Source: Fomes fomentarius (taxonomy: Eukaryota; Basidiomycota; Agaricomycetes; Polyporales; Polyporaceae). Taken from it: DNA of 64,000 nucleotides. Under the pieces are notes generated by a model. It saw only the letters and a program-made list of their open reading frames with translations, was not told the origin of the DNA and searched no databases. Position 1 is the stretch's first letter; each line of letters begins with the position of its first letter. Of this stretch, positions 42,140 through 53,324 are shown piece after piece. Location of the stretch: NCBI GenBank assembly GCA_022606135.1, contig JABYQN010000006.1:1116001-1180000 (forward strand). Direction: 5' to 3'. The translations under genes were made by a program, and so were the position numbers.

Positions 42140-43234
42140 CAGCGCTATGGCTGTCTTCTTGGGATCTGGTATCCGCCACGTGGGTGACATATGGTTTCCG
42201 AACGTCAAGAACGTGTTGCTGTAGCATCTCTATCTCTATCTAGCTCTCTCCTTGGTTTGTGAGGTCTTGGTCCCAGTCTCTTGGCTACCCACTGGTCATG
42301 TCAGTACACACCGTGGCCTGCTGCGCATGCGCAATGTCTGTACAGTAGTATGTCTTATATGCTCCTCGCCTCAACGTTTACGACTTAACGACAACGCTCC
42401 GTATACGTTACTATTATCCCGGTCGTACCCATCCTCCCAACCTATTTTCATCGTATCTCCCGCATTCTCACCATCCCCGCACCACGCACGGGTGTAACAC
42501 TCACCGTCCCACCTCATTCCATTCCGCATATCTCCATCCAGTGCCAGTCCTGCTGTTTGTCCCCGCCAAGTATATTGACGATGCTCTTGATTGTAATACT
42601 TATGACCTGTCGCGGCCCGGCTCTCGCTGTTCGTTCTCACACGTGCATTCCCCCTTTACCTTACGGATTCCCCTAATTGCTGAATGTACGACGTCGATCT
42701 CAGATTATCTTCCTAGTTCCCAATCGTCTCATATGATATACATACTCACTCATGTCGGGCGGACGACAACTGACTGTAGCGGTAGTGGCCTACGACGTGC
42801 TATAGCTTGCCTCCTGAACCAACTCGGACGATTTCTTTCTTGCTTCTTCCGTAACACGATAGCTCCTCTCTGTAGTCTGCATCCCCTCTCGCAATGTATC
42901 TCGTTGGCCTTGTTCCGCTCTGCCCTTTGTCGGTCATGATGCAGCACGAGCACATTCAGCTCTAGAGGGGTCTAGCAGCCACAGCGTACCGTCTGACCAC
43001 CGGCGCGTTGAAGCCTCCGTGCCTAGGTCGCGATCGCTTTGCCACATTGGGGAAGCGAGTCCACTACCGGCCGCGCCCCGGGATCCCGCTATAGCCGGTC
43101 GTCCCTAGAAAGTGCGGGGCAAGGGCGCTCGCTCTCCTTCCCCGCTCTCCCCATTCTTCTTCTCGTTGACGACTGTTTGCTGCTGCCAGCTAAGGAAGTA
43201 GGAACTCACACTAACAATTTGACGTAACGCGAAC
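42140..43234. other. Intergenic: TF 3' flank and acyl-CoA dehydrogenase promoter
   Basis: A 1.1 kb interval. The 42350-42950 part is pyrimidine-rich on the + strand and probably belongs to the 3' UTR of the transcription factor gene. The 42950-43110 part is G+C-rich. No gene recognised. Confidence 0.5.
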
Positions 43235-45231
43235 ATGGCGCCGCATCCTATCGTCGAGTACACGTCCGAGTCGTCCTGGGCTTTGGTGGGTGCCACGAAC
43301 GGTTTCCTTAGTAGAGGGAATGCTGAAATCGGTCTGCGTGTGTACGCGTTGCAGATCGAGGACAAGTTATCGCCGTTTGCGAAAGACACTCTCGCAAAGC
43401 TCATCAAGTTCTTGGAGGTGCGTCTATGGTCCACTCTCCTGTTGCTATTGCGCGTAGACATGCTCATGCGGTGTGTGCGTCACGTCGTTTGGTGTAGGAC
43501 GATGTGTACCCTGCGGTGCGGGTCGCGCACGCGCAGGTGCCCAAGGATGACGAGCTGCGCTGGAAGACAATTGTTTCTGTTACCGCGGACTTGAAGGAGA
43601 AAGCGAAGAAGCTTGGTCTTTGGAACCTTTTCTTGAGCAAGGCGCACTACCCGCAGTACGGCGTGCCCCTGACGAACCTCGAGGTTGGCTGCTTCTCATC
43701 CCATGCTGGATGGTATATGCCTGACTTATTATTGACTGTCGCACAGTATGGTGTCATGGCGGAGCTTCTTGGACGCGGTGGACAGGTCGCGTCCGAGGCT
43801 GTCAACTGCTCGGCGCCGGACACCGGTAACATGGGTGAGTATCTATGAGGAACTACTTGCGGGTGTTCATGCCTCATGTCCATACCCCGCATGATCTAGA
43901 GGTGCTTGCACGGTACGCTTCGCCCGAGCAGCAGAAGAAGTGGCTTGTCCCCCTCCTCAACGGCGAGATCCGCTCTGCCTTCTCTATGACCGAGCGTTTC
44001 GGTGAGTCGCCGTCTGTCTTGTAGTCCTACTGAGAGTACGAGCTGACACGCGCGTGCAGTTGCCTCCTCGGATGCCACGAACATCCGGACAACTATTCGC
44101 CAAGAGGGCGACGAGATTGTAATCAACGGCCATAAGTGGTAGGTACTCTCTAGTGTGCGTTGCAAAACTTGCGCTGACGTTCCATGCAGGTACATCAGTG
44201 GTGCTGGTGACCCGCGTTGCGCTCTTCACCTCGTCCTCGGCAAGAGCGACCCGGAGAACTCGGACAGGTACCGACAGCAAAGCATCGTCATCGTCCCTGC
44301 AAACGCACCTGGTGTCAAGGTCGTTCGTGCTATGGGTGTTTTCGGCTACGACGATGCGCCTGAGGGTCATTGCGAAGTTATCTACGAGAACGTCCGTGTA
44401 CCCGTGGGAAACCTTGTGTATGGCTGGGGTAAGGGCTTCGAAATTATTCAGGGACGTCTTGGGTACGCATACATCCCGCTGGTTGCGATATTACGGCGAG
44501 CTGAATGTGTTCGCTTCTAGCCCCGGCCGTATCCACCACTGTATGCGCTCTATTGGTGCAGCTCAGTACGCGCTGGACCTCTTGCTCCAGCGTGTTACGG
44601 ATCCAGCCAAGAAGACCTTCGGCAAGTACTTGTATGAGCATGGTACGTTTTTATGACACTCGACGACGTCTAGCATGACTAAGACGCGCCTCCCTCCTTC
44701 GTTCCAGGCACCGTCGTTGCCGACATTGCCAAGTCTCGTGCGGAGATCGAGTCGGCAAGGTTGCTTGTCTACAGTGCCGCGTTGCAGATCGACAAGGCGA
44801 AGGCGAAGGGTGCTCTCAAGGAGATCGGCATCGCCAAGGTTCGTTACTCGTTGTCTGTTTATCCACTTCACAACTGGCTCATCTTTGCATCCTTTCACTT
44901 CAGTTTGTCATTCCTTCCATGGCATGTCAGGTCATCGACCGTGCTATCCAGGCCTACGGCGCTGAGGGTGTCAGCCAAGACACTCCTCTCGCCTCCATGT
45001 ACGCTGGACTGCGCACGTTGCGTATCGCCGACGTAAGTCCATCTCAGTTCCTCGTTTGTGCATGAACATGTAGTTTATCCCTCTTGACTCTAGGGTCCCG
45101 ACGCTGTGCACATCCAGCAGGTCGGGCAGCGCGAGCTCAAGCGCGCGCCGGCAGTCACGCAGCGTCATCTTGATGTCAAGAAGAAGGAGAAAACGCTCGG
45201 CGAGCGGTACAATGTCAAGGTGCATCTGTAA
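43235..45231 (+). CDS. Acyl-CoA dehydrogenase (ACAD10/11-like)
   Basis: FAD enzyme of beta-oxidation that makes the alpha-beta double bond in acyl-CoA. The dehydrogenase domain is complete: [173 protein letters not shown] and [20 protein letters not shown]. The N-terminal segment of about 60 residues before the domain is basidiomycete-like and of unknown role. No C-terminal SKL was seen (the end is NVKVHL), so peroxisomal targeting is not shown. Many short introns. ACAD10/11 proteins prefer long or hydroxylated acyl chains in animals; the substrate here is not known. Confidence 0.88.
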
Positions 45232-45683
45232 AGCTGGCACATATGTATCCGATGTACTATGTAGGATCTAGGACCGGAGGCCTTCAGTGTATATATAGGA
45301 GATCGTCTGCTTATGACAGTTTCACATACCTTGAAGGGTAAGACATGCGTCCGTAACTGAACATGATGATTCTTCATGCATCCACGTTCTCGAGTAGATA
45401 CTCCAATATTGATCAACTCTGGCAGGCAGTGAGAAGTTGGACCTGAGTTGAATTGACGAGTCGATGAGGGAGTATCTGCGGTGAAGGAGGAGGACTATTT
45501 GTGTTATATGTGCAACGTGTAGGACGAGTCATGCTATCTAGCATTGGCCTTTCCTGGCACAGCACTAGTGGCAACGTTAACGGCGTTGAGTCAGATCCGG
45601 ATCTTTATATCCTGAATCACGTGACCATATGTTCACTGAACCCTGCGAGGCGCTTGCCTGAGCAAGCACTCCTTCTGTCTGCC
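45232..45683. other. Intergenic, no gene seen
   Basis: Gap of 0.45 kb between two + strand genes, holding the 3' end of the acyl-CoA dehydrogenase and the promoter of the next gene. Nothing else recognised. Confidence 0.5.
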
Positions 45684-46292
45684 ATGTCGAGTGCCGCTGC
45701 GTCGAGAACAGCGTTCCGGGTGTCTCTAAGACGAACACGAACATCACCATGTAGTCGTCACTTCACCTCATCACCATCCTCATCCTCTGCGTCATCCTCA
45801 TCATCAACCCTCCCACCAAAACTCGACGTGCAGCCCAAGTCGAAGCTGCCCGCAGACAAGATGCGCGCGCTCGTGGAGCTCTACCAGGTCTCCGAGAGTT
45901 TTATCACGAAAGAAACTCTCAGCGCGGCGATCGACAAAGTGTTCGTCCATCGTTTCACGGAGAGCGCCGTGGTGGCGGGCAAGAACGTGGAGCTCTCCGT
46001 CTGGAACCTTCAAACGAACCTCGAGCGCCGGAAGACCGCGCCCAAGTTCGGGCAGAACATGGACGTGCTGCCGGCGAGGCAGGCGGGGGCGGCGGGCAAG
46101 GTGCAAAAGGAGGAATGGAGCGACTACATGCATCCCCGGGAGCTCGAGGTCATGGCGGCGCTGTATGGGGTGGTGGACAAGGGCCTGCCCGCGTACGAGG
46201 TGCTGCAGGATGCGTATGAGGATGTGAAGGCGGAGCTGGAGCAGGAGAAGGGCGAGAGGAGGGCGAGCGGCGGGTCTCAGGAGGGTGCTTAG
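45684..46292 (+). CDS. Hypothetical protein with mitochondrial-type presequence
   Basis: An intronless frame of about 202 codons. The N-terminus is rich in Ser, Arg and Ala without acidic residues (MSSAAASRTAFRVSLRRTRT and a following Ser run), as expected of a matrix presequence. The mature part has helical segments (ADKMRALVELYQVSESFITK, LSAAIDKVFV, YMHPRELEVMAALYGVVDKG, YEVLQDAYEDVKAELEQEKG). I do not recognise a named family, though the segment order looks like a conserved fungal protein. Codon use matches neighbouring genes, and the frame is much longer than its antisense shadow, so I treat it as real. An upstream in-frame extension (from 45501) is unlikely to be translated. Confidence 0.65.
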   Translation: MSSAAASRTAFRVSLRRTRTSPCSRHFTSSPSSSSASSSSSTLPPKLDVQPKSKLPADKMRALVELYQVSESFITKETLSAAIDKVFVHRFTESAVVAGKNVELSVWNLQTNLERRKTAPKFGQNMDVLPARQAGAAGKVQKEEWSDYMHPRELEVMAALYGVVDKGLPAYEVLQDAYEDVKAELEQEKGERRASGGSQEGA

Positions 46293-46411
46293 ATTTCATG
46301 TGAGTGGGTGTGTGTTACGTCGGGGTGAAGCCCGCGCTGAGCTAATGGTCTTGTTCTGTATGGTACAGCTTATAGCGTACATCTATGTAATACCGGTGCC
46401 CTCCTCACACG

Positions 46412-47524
46412 TCACACCCAGTTCCTACACAGCTCCTCCAGCCCAAGTGCCTTTGGTATAGTTGCTTCCGCCGGACCCAGGAACAAGAAGTCGGCCCGCT
46501 CATCTCCTTGACTGCGGTCGAGGTTAAAGACTGCCACCTTTCCTCCATGTCGTTTGACCTTGTAGGCGTAACTTGCAGCGGGGTATACCTGCGACAGAGG
46601 CATGAGTATAGGTGAGTTCTGCCGGAATGAACCGCAAAACTCACCGTGGACGAAGTGCCGACGACGATGCAGAGGTCAGCTTGCCTCACGAGCTTTTCAA
46701 TCTCGTCCAGATGCCATGGTCGCTCTCCGAACCAGACTACACCGGGTCGCGCCAGCGAGCCGCATTTTCTGCATTTAGGCAGGTCCCCGACGTCTATGTG
46801 TGGCTCGGGCTCGTCCTGCGCGAATACGTTCTCGGTGCCAGCCAACGCGGGACAAATAGGGGAGTCGAGGTTGTATTCCCGATGTCCACAGCCCGGAGAT
46901 GTGCACACGACGTCAAAGAGCCGGCCGTGCATCTCGAGGGTGGCGTTTTGCACTTGGGGAGATCGAACCTCGTCCGCGCTCTCGGGGAGCTCTTGGGCGA
47001 CTCGCTCGAGCGCCCTGCGGCTCAGGCCGTCGACGTTCTGGGTGACGAGGGTGAAGGAGGAGCCAGGGGCGATCTTCTCCCGCAGAGTCGAGAGGGTAAA
47101 CATGGCAAGCGCATGATGTCCATGGTTTGGCTTGGCTGCGAGGACCCTGCGAAAATGCGGCTCAGGATCGGGCAGGCAAGCGGACGTTGTGAGGACGAGG
47201 ACGCTTACTTCTCTCTGCGATAGTGGTAGAACTGCCAGACTCGGGAGGGGTTGGCTTCGAACGCTTCTGGGGTGGCGAGTCCTGTCGCGTCATATCTGCG
47301 CCACAGTCCACCTGCACCTCTGAAGGTGGGTATCCCTGTCCATGGCCACGGTCTCAGTGAACAGAACAATGATGCCAAACTTGAAGATAGAGTTTCAGTG
47401 AGCAGTACGCACCAGATGCTGCAGAGAGGCCGGCGCCTGCGATGGCTATGATGCGTTTCGAGGATTGGAGTGTCGAGACAAAGGAGGGCATGTCGTCTGA
47501 AGGTGGCTGTTTGCTAGATGACAT
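46412..47524 (-). CDS. SIRT5-class sirtuin (NAD-dependent deacylase)
   Basis: NAD-dependent lysine deacylase of sirtuin class III. The NAD site is [13 protein letters not shown] then [20 protein letters not shown]. The segment [10 protein letters not shown] carries the Tyr-x-x-Arg pair that in human SIRT5 (Tyr102, Arg105) holds succinyl, malonyl or glutaryl groups. The catalytic His is in LEMHGRLFD after [15 protein letters not shown]. Zinc is held by two Cys pairs (CTSPGC and CRKC). The end is [20 protein letters not shown] and AVFNLDRSQ. Four to five exons, the first starting [12 protein letters not shown]. The class-specific residues support desuccinylase/demalonylase activity, probably mitochondrial or cytosolic; the localisation is inferred. 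It converges with the preceding gene (119 bp). Confidence 0.9.
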
Positions 47525-47912
47525 CGCGCCGAGCAAGTACTGTGTATGAGGGGATGGATGGAAAGCAGAGGTCAGATGCCGGCACAACCTTCAGGTGCAA
47601 GGTTGGGGATCAGCGCATCGATGCACCCCGGCTTGGAGAAGCGGCGAGCGATTGAAGGTCTGTAGGTCTGTACAGTGTACGTACTACGCTATACGGAACC
47701 AATCACGGTGAGTCAGTCTAGTCCGAGTCAGTACAACCCCACACGAATCGGGGTGTTCCCTGCCCGATTTTCCACGTGTACTTCAGATCTCAGATTGGCA
47801 CACATTTTCACTACCGTCTCAGTCTCCGCAGACCATTCTATCCCTCTCTCCCACCCACCACCGCACCACACTCGCCTACCACACACACACACACATACCA
47901 CACTCATACGCT
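47525..47912. promoter_or_regulatory. Shared divergent promoter of sirtuin and DUF2423 gene, with CA repeat
   Basis: The 388 bp between two divergent start codons. A pyrimidine-rich stretch and an AC dinucleotide repeat (47881-47895, with further CA-rich sequence around it) lie directly before the DUF2423 ATG, probably in its 5' UTR. Confidence 0.5.
47881..47895. repeat. AC microsatellite
   Basis: Seven to eight uninterrupted AC units in the presumed 5' UTR, 17 bp before the start codon of the DUF2423 gene. Confidence 0.9.
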
Positions 47913-48999
47913 ATGGCCAAGTCCACACGCTCAAAGGTCAAGCGCGCCTTCCGCGCAAAGAAGCGTCAAGACGGCGTGTACGCCGTGACCGAGGCCGCTC
48001 GCCTGCAGCGGCTCAACCTCAAGCTGTGCAAGGTCGTCTCCGCAGACAAGGAGGAGTTTGCGGAGGAGAAGAACAGGAACAAGAACAGGAAGGAGGAGGA
48101 TGATGAAGATGCAGATGCAGATGCCATGCCCGTAGAGGAGGGCGAGGGCGAGAGCGCAGGTTGGTCGTCCCCGTTCTGGTTCTCGACCCTTGGCCTGGTC
48201 GACCCGCACGATATCACTGCGGAGAGCATGGGCGAGCTTGCGCGGCTCGCTGTGCTCGGGCGCGGTGACGTTTTGGGCGGGGACGATAACAGGCCAAGAA
48301 AGGAATGAAGAAACAAAATCAGACTGGCCGGAAGAGTAGTGCGGCGCATGGAGCGAAGCGCATCCATAAGCAGTACCCCGGACGAGGCAGCGCGGCGGAC
48401 AGCGTTCGCGGGCTCCACCATCTTATTTCATAAGCCTACTGCTGCTACTACTGCTGCTACTACCTGAGGGCTGCTGTGGTGTTGGGGAACGACGGTTGTT
48501 GACAAGCTTGTCGCTCTTTGTTTCCAGATGCCCACGCGCAGACTGGCCCAAACGCAGAGGGAGCAGGTGCGCATTCTCATCAACCATGTCATGCCTTATG
48601 TCCTTATCAATACCTCCTCTCTCCCTATGTTGTCAACTTCTCATCCGCCACATGCGTATCAATCTTCACCATCGTTCTACAACTACATGCACTCCGTCAC
48701 CATCCGCATATTCCCTCCCACTGCTACCATCGCGATTATGTGCCACTCCACCCTCCTCTCCTCTCCTCCGTATCCGGCTCTCTTCTCTCCCTGTCGCAGA
48801 TGCGATGGACCTCGACTCGGGCGCAGCCGCAGGAAACGAGTCATCCAGCCGGATATCGACGCACGGCCCACGCGGGTCCCGCCGCGAACAGTGGCGGCTG
48901 TCCAAGGGCATGCCCGCACGCCCCAAGACGAAAGGCATGAACCGGCAAGGCGGGCTCGCTGCGCGGCGGAAAGCCGGGCGGTCGCAGCGGAGACGGTGA
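47913..48999 (+). CDS. DUF2423 (YBL028C-like) nucleolar-type protein with long intron
   Basis: The N-terminus MAKSTRSKVKRAFRAKKRQD plus GVYAVTEAARLQRLNLKL is the DUF2423 signature; the yeast member (YBL028C) is a nucleolar protein linked to ribosome biogenesis. Exon 1 (47913-48159) continues into an acidic Asp/Glu/Asn/Lys-rich part. The family C-terminus ISTHGPRGSRREQWRLSKGM and a basic end RKAGRSQRRR are found in the same strand at 48800-48999. Joining GCA-G (exon 1, donor GTTGGT) to AT-GCG-ATG (exon 2, acceptor GTCGCAG) restores one frame of about 149 codons. This implies a 640 bp intron, roughly ten times the local norm. The unspliced frame would stop at 48308 and lack the conserved basic tail. 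Confidence 0.75.
48160..48799 (+). other. 640 bp intron of the DUF2423 gene
   Basis: Sequence between the two conserved parts of the DUF2423 gene. It holds a short CTG/CTA trinucleotide stretch (about 48440-48463), and a basic open frame (about 48303-48431, containing KKQNQTGRKSSAAHGAKR). The 3' half is pyrimidine-rich. I could not find box C/D or H/ACA motifs with confidence. Confidence 0.5.
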
Positions 49000-50153
49000 T
49001 CGTTACTGTATTATGTATGGTGTATACGCCATGTATGTATCTTTCTCATGACGGTTTGTATCGAATTCCTCTCTCATCAGACTCGTTCCGCGCGTGTTGA
49101 ATATCAGGCTTGCGATGTGTCGCCGCGTGGCTGTCAACGCCCGAAAACCCTTGTAAATAGAGGTCGGATGATGCCGGGGTGTCGATGAATACGCCCCATC
49201 TGGGAGGCCGGACGCATCTCAGCAAGCAAGGGTGCAGTGCTCAGTCATGTATATACACGCTGAAGGACAGCAGCTGCATGGAATTGCAAGTGTGATCGAT
49301 GTAACGGACGGCGATAGCAAAACGAGTGACTGCGAACGGATCAACGTCTGCAAGATCAGGTATGAGTAGAGTAGGGGACACGTATATGACACAAGTGGCA
49401 GGGACGACATCGGTGACTCCGGGGGACGGGGAATATTACAGGCGCTGCTCTGGTGTGAGGAAGCAAGAAGCAAGTCAGCTTGGTTGTATATGGGATGGAT
49501 GGATGATCATGACTGGCAAGGCAAGCAATCGGGGAGCAGGAACCGAGGGCGTGGGCGTGTGTAGGTAGGCAAGTGACTAGGTATGGGTCGTGGCGGTAGA
49601 TGGTGTAAGTATGGATATCTATGTACTACACAACGGGTCGGGCGCCGGGAGAGGGCGATTACTTCTTGCATTACACGTACAACTGCGGGGACTCCGACGT
49701 CGACAAGATAGAGGAATGGTGAGGTTTGGGAGGGAGAGGGGCGGGACGAATGATCATGGGAAAACGTATGCTGTGGCCGTAGAACGGCAGCAAGCAACAA
49801 GCGACTAGCAATCAAGCATTGTGGGACAAGGCATCTCGCCTCCAAAAGCGCTTCGCTCCGTCCTGGATACCGAGTGAGTGAGTGGAGAGAGCACGGCCAC
49901 GGGCACGCAGTCATCATCGTACGCGGTGCGTGAGCGAGGCGAACGTTTTGAACGAATCTCGGGCAGTGGCAACAAAGCAAGAAGGTACTGGCAGCTAGGA
50001 ACTATTAGCCGCAAGCATACCCGCGAGCCTGTCACACCGCGTTGCAAGACTTGTTGTCTTCCATGCCCGTCAACGACGGGGCCTTGTCGTTGCCCGAACT
50101 TGGGCTCGGACTTCATGATCGCGAATAACAACGCCAAACACAGCAGCAACTCG
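49000..50153. other. 1.15 kb intergenic, no gene recognised
   Basis: Between the ends of two convergent genes. From about 49300 to 49800 the + strand is purine-rich, so the minus strand is C/T-rich downstream of the membrane-protein stop. Open frames here are short and biased. Probably 3' UTR and spacer. Confidence 0.5.
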
Positions 50154-51985
50154 TCAGCATCCTCTCGTTTTCGGGAGACCGCACGCTAAGAGTACTACGC
50201 ACTCGAAGTCTTCCATGACGATGTGGTCCGTTGTGACGTGCACCTCCGGCCGCGGTGGGTACCGATTGTTCGTGAAGCGCAGGGCGGCGGCGTTCTGAAT
50301 GCGGGGCGGCGTTAGCTGCGTCGCGCTGTGCACGTAGATGTCGTCATCGTCGTCGGGGTCTGCACAGTGCGTGATAATCCGACAGGCGGCCACCGCACTG
50401 TAACAAGCGGGGTGGTTAATGCATGTACCGAAAGAACGCAGGAGTAAGAGACATACGAGAACACGGCTGCAGGGACCTATATAAGATGTGTGAGATGGGG
50501 TCCATGCACGAACTAGAGGCGAATATATACGTACGGTAGCGATACTGAGGATGGCGAGCGAGAAAGCGGAGCTACTGTGAGCGCTAACGCTAGGGAATAT
50601 TACCATGCGGCTGACTTACAGATCCATAATGGCTGCAAAACGAGGGAGTCAGACACATGGCGCCATAGCGGCTGCCGATAAAACACTCACAATTCAGGTT
50701 CAACGCGTTGATAATCTACGAGTCAACAGAAGAGAGCTAATTAGGAACTATCACACAAAGAAGCCATGAGCATACTCACGGCAGGGAGAGCGTTGCCCGA
50801 GAACGCGATCAAGTAACAGATCACACCGTCATTGAAAAGCAGCTCCCACACACTCGCACTGTGGTCTCGGCGCAATAGCCCCACGATGTGGACTACCATG
50901 ATAACGAGGTTGAAGCCCATTGCTGCAGAACAATACTCGTCTCAGCATCATGCCCACATTGACTTTGCGTCTGCAGAGACAGCCAGGCACGCAGTAAGAG
51001 ACGTACTACCAAAGTATGTTGTACTCAGGAAGAGCCGCTTCGTCGTCGCCACCACGCAGGCCTGCTTGACAGGATCGTACTGAGCCGTGATGAGGAACAT
51101 TCCCCGGTAGAGGAGCGCCCAGTGTGCGACGCAAAGAACGACGAGTGGAACGACAACAGGCAGCTTGCGCTCCCAGACCGCGATGCTAGCCGAGCGAACA
51201 TTCCAAATGAAACACCGGCGAATTGGAGAGCGGGAAGCGAGTATTGATGCGAGAGAGAACCGGATCAGCACGTCGGGATAGGGTTAATGAATGAAAGAGC
51301 GGCGTACGTTCTGAGCATGAGGGTCGTCGAGGCGCAGATGATAGACATGTTGCCGGCCCACTGCACGTTTGATGATGTGAATCGAAGAGGGCAAAAAGGA
51401 ATGAATTGTGGAGCATACACATATGAAGGTGTAGAGGGCTTGACAATCGATCTGGGAAGAAGTCAGGTCAGGCTGTACAATGAGCGGAGTGGACCACGCG
51501 GACCTTGGTCTTCACTGTAGACGAAGCCATCCTTGAAGAAATAGAAGTTCATATAGGGAGTACTCGGACATGGCAGCGTGTGGTGCACTCACAATGCTGC
51601 AAGCGAGAAGACCAAGCAATAGCGGCATAGGAAAAAGAAGACTGTGCACAAGGTTGAGCGACTTCGGTCCAAGTATTATGCTTGCGGAAATTAAACGCAC
51701 TCTGTGCACACGGTGATCACAATCAGCCCCAAGGTGCGTTGGAAGACAAAAACAAAAGAAGGAAACGGACCCATTCCCATCGCAGCTTGCGTCGACCTTG
51801 GAGGATAGAGAGCTCAAAGTCGGACGTCTGAAAGACCTCCCAGACATAAAGACCGAAGCAGGCGAAGATGAGGCGGGAGTACGCCTCTGGATGGGGATTG
51901 AGCAGCGGAGCTTAGGCGAGAATGAAGGATGGGAGGACGTACCGGACTCCTTCGTTTGCTCCAGCAGGGAGGACCAATCAGGCAT
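50154..51985 (-). CDS. Basidiomycete multi-pass membrane protein, function unknown
   Basis: A six-to-seven-helix membrane protein family that is common in Agaricomycetes and has no known function. The start is MPDWSSLLEQTKES, spliced to EAYSRLIFACFGLYVWEVFQ (first helix) and SDFELSILQGRRKLRWEW. Later blocks include IAVWERKLPVVVPLVVLCVA then HWALLYRGMFLITA, a soluble loop KQACVVATTKR, WELLFNDGVICYLIAFSGNA and FSLAILSIATVPAAVFSAVA. The C-terminal tail is soluble, with DPDDDDDIYVHSATQL and an end GLPKTRGC. At least nine short exons are implied, and several middle joins (51020-51700) were not resolved base by base. Expression and ligands cannot be told. Confidence 0.75.
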
Positions 51986-53324
51986 GACTGCTGTGGTAGG
52001 GAACAGAAAAGGGGGCGAAAAGCAGGACGGGCGTAAACGAGCGACGATTGTTTTATGAAGGGGCCGGACGCGAGCTTACGGCACCCGTCGGACACGGGTG
52101 GCAGGACACTGGCTTCTCCAGCGCTATCCTTTTCGCTCGCCCTTGTTCTCACCCCCGGCCTATTTTCCGCAGACTGGCTGGTAGGGCCTTGGCATGGCGA
52201 CTCTCTCCACTGGCATTGTTGTTTTTTGTCTGTGTGTTTTAGCCTGCACCTGGCCTAGCGGGCGTGCTGTGATAACCTACGACGTTGTGGGTGCAGTGCC
52301 AGTGTACATGTGAGTGGACGCTGGAGGAGAGTACGATCCGTGATCAGCGGCGCCTCGCCCCATCGGAGAGAGTATCCCCGATCCAGCATGCACTCTATCG
52401 CCAGATCTGGAGACTTGCCGTATACGGCAGGTGTCGTAGTAACTTCCTCCGACTCTTGCGCGCTCGTCCTCCTCGCCAGTCATCTCCCTCCACAGTCCAT
52501 GCACCTTCAGGCTCAACATTGCGACGGCTCCCGTCTCTTCCCAGCCCCGCAGCCGCCTCGTGCGCGCCGCCGCAGCTTTCCTCCTCCCTCTTCAGTCCGA
52601 GCTCGGAGCGGCGGCGGCTAGTAGCCTGCCAAAGGTGGCACGCACGCACAACCACACGCGCTTTCAGCCATGATTTCGGATGTTTCACTTACCCTGAGTC
52701 CTCACGTAAAAATGCTCCATACGTTCTCCCGCCGCCGCCGCTGCCCGCGAACCAAACCAGACGACGACGGGCAGACCAGTGTGTTCATGGAACTCGAACT
52801 CCCCTCCATTTCTGGCCCCCTCCATTTCAGCTTCTGTCGATCATCCCCACGCATACAGCCTAGTCCTACCAGATGGGACACTTGCGCACTCCGCGGCGTT
52901 CTTCCAGAGCGGCGAACGCGCTCTTCTGTCACCGCTGACAGCGGCAGCTCTCCTCCAAAAAGAAATGCTCTGATCCCAGCCCAAACGCCGTCCCCTCTTT
53001 GGTCCTTAGAGTTTATGTGATCCCATCCACATCGTGACTCACCGCTCGGCTGACGTCAAGCGCGACCGTCCCGGCGTCTTCCAGGCGGCCCACTGAACGA
53101 ACTGTAAATTCAGATACGCGAACCGTCCGCGACACCATATCCATTAAATGAACAAGGCACACATAAACACGTCACCCCACGCGCCTCGGCCCCATAGCAA
53201 CCCATCCTAATAACCAACGTGCGCCCCGCCGTCTTCCGCTTTGCGCCGACTGAGCACCTCAAGCAATAAATTGTACGTACTCGTCGACCGACCACTGACT
53301 GCACACAGACACAATTATAGAAAT
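51986..53324. other. 1.3 kb intergenic with one possible small gene
   Basis: Between the start of the membrane-protein gene and the stop of ERB1. Most of it shows no coding signal. One small spliced reading at 52670-52973 on the + strand is listed separately as a weak candidate. Confidence 0.5.
52670..52973 (+). CDS. Possible small two-exon protein (weak candidate)
   Basis: ATG-ATT-TCG to CCT-CAC (12 codons), then a donor GTAAAA and an acceptor ACCAG, would join in phase 0 to a frame reading TTTGRPVCSWNSNSPPF, then HPHAYSLVLPDGTLAHSAAF and FQSGERALLSPLTAAALLQK before a stop. The product would have about 77 residues. The second part is less biased than the other frames here and looks protein-like, but no family is recognised and both splice sites are only plausible. 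It could equally be chance in a pyrimidine-rich spacer. Confidence 0.2.

Noticed and set aside
47966..48421. 151-codon minus-strand frame across the DUF2423 gene
   Set aside because: It is a Ser/Pro-rich shadow of the DUF2423 exon and has no recognisable product.
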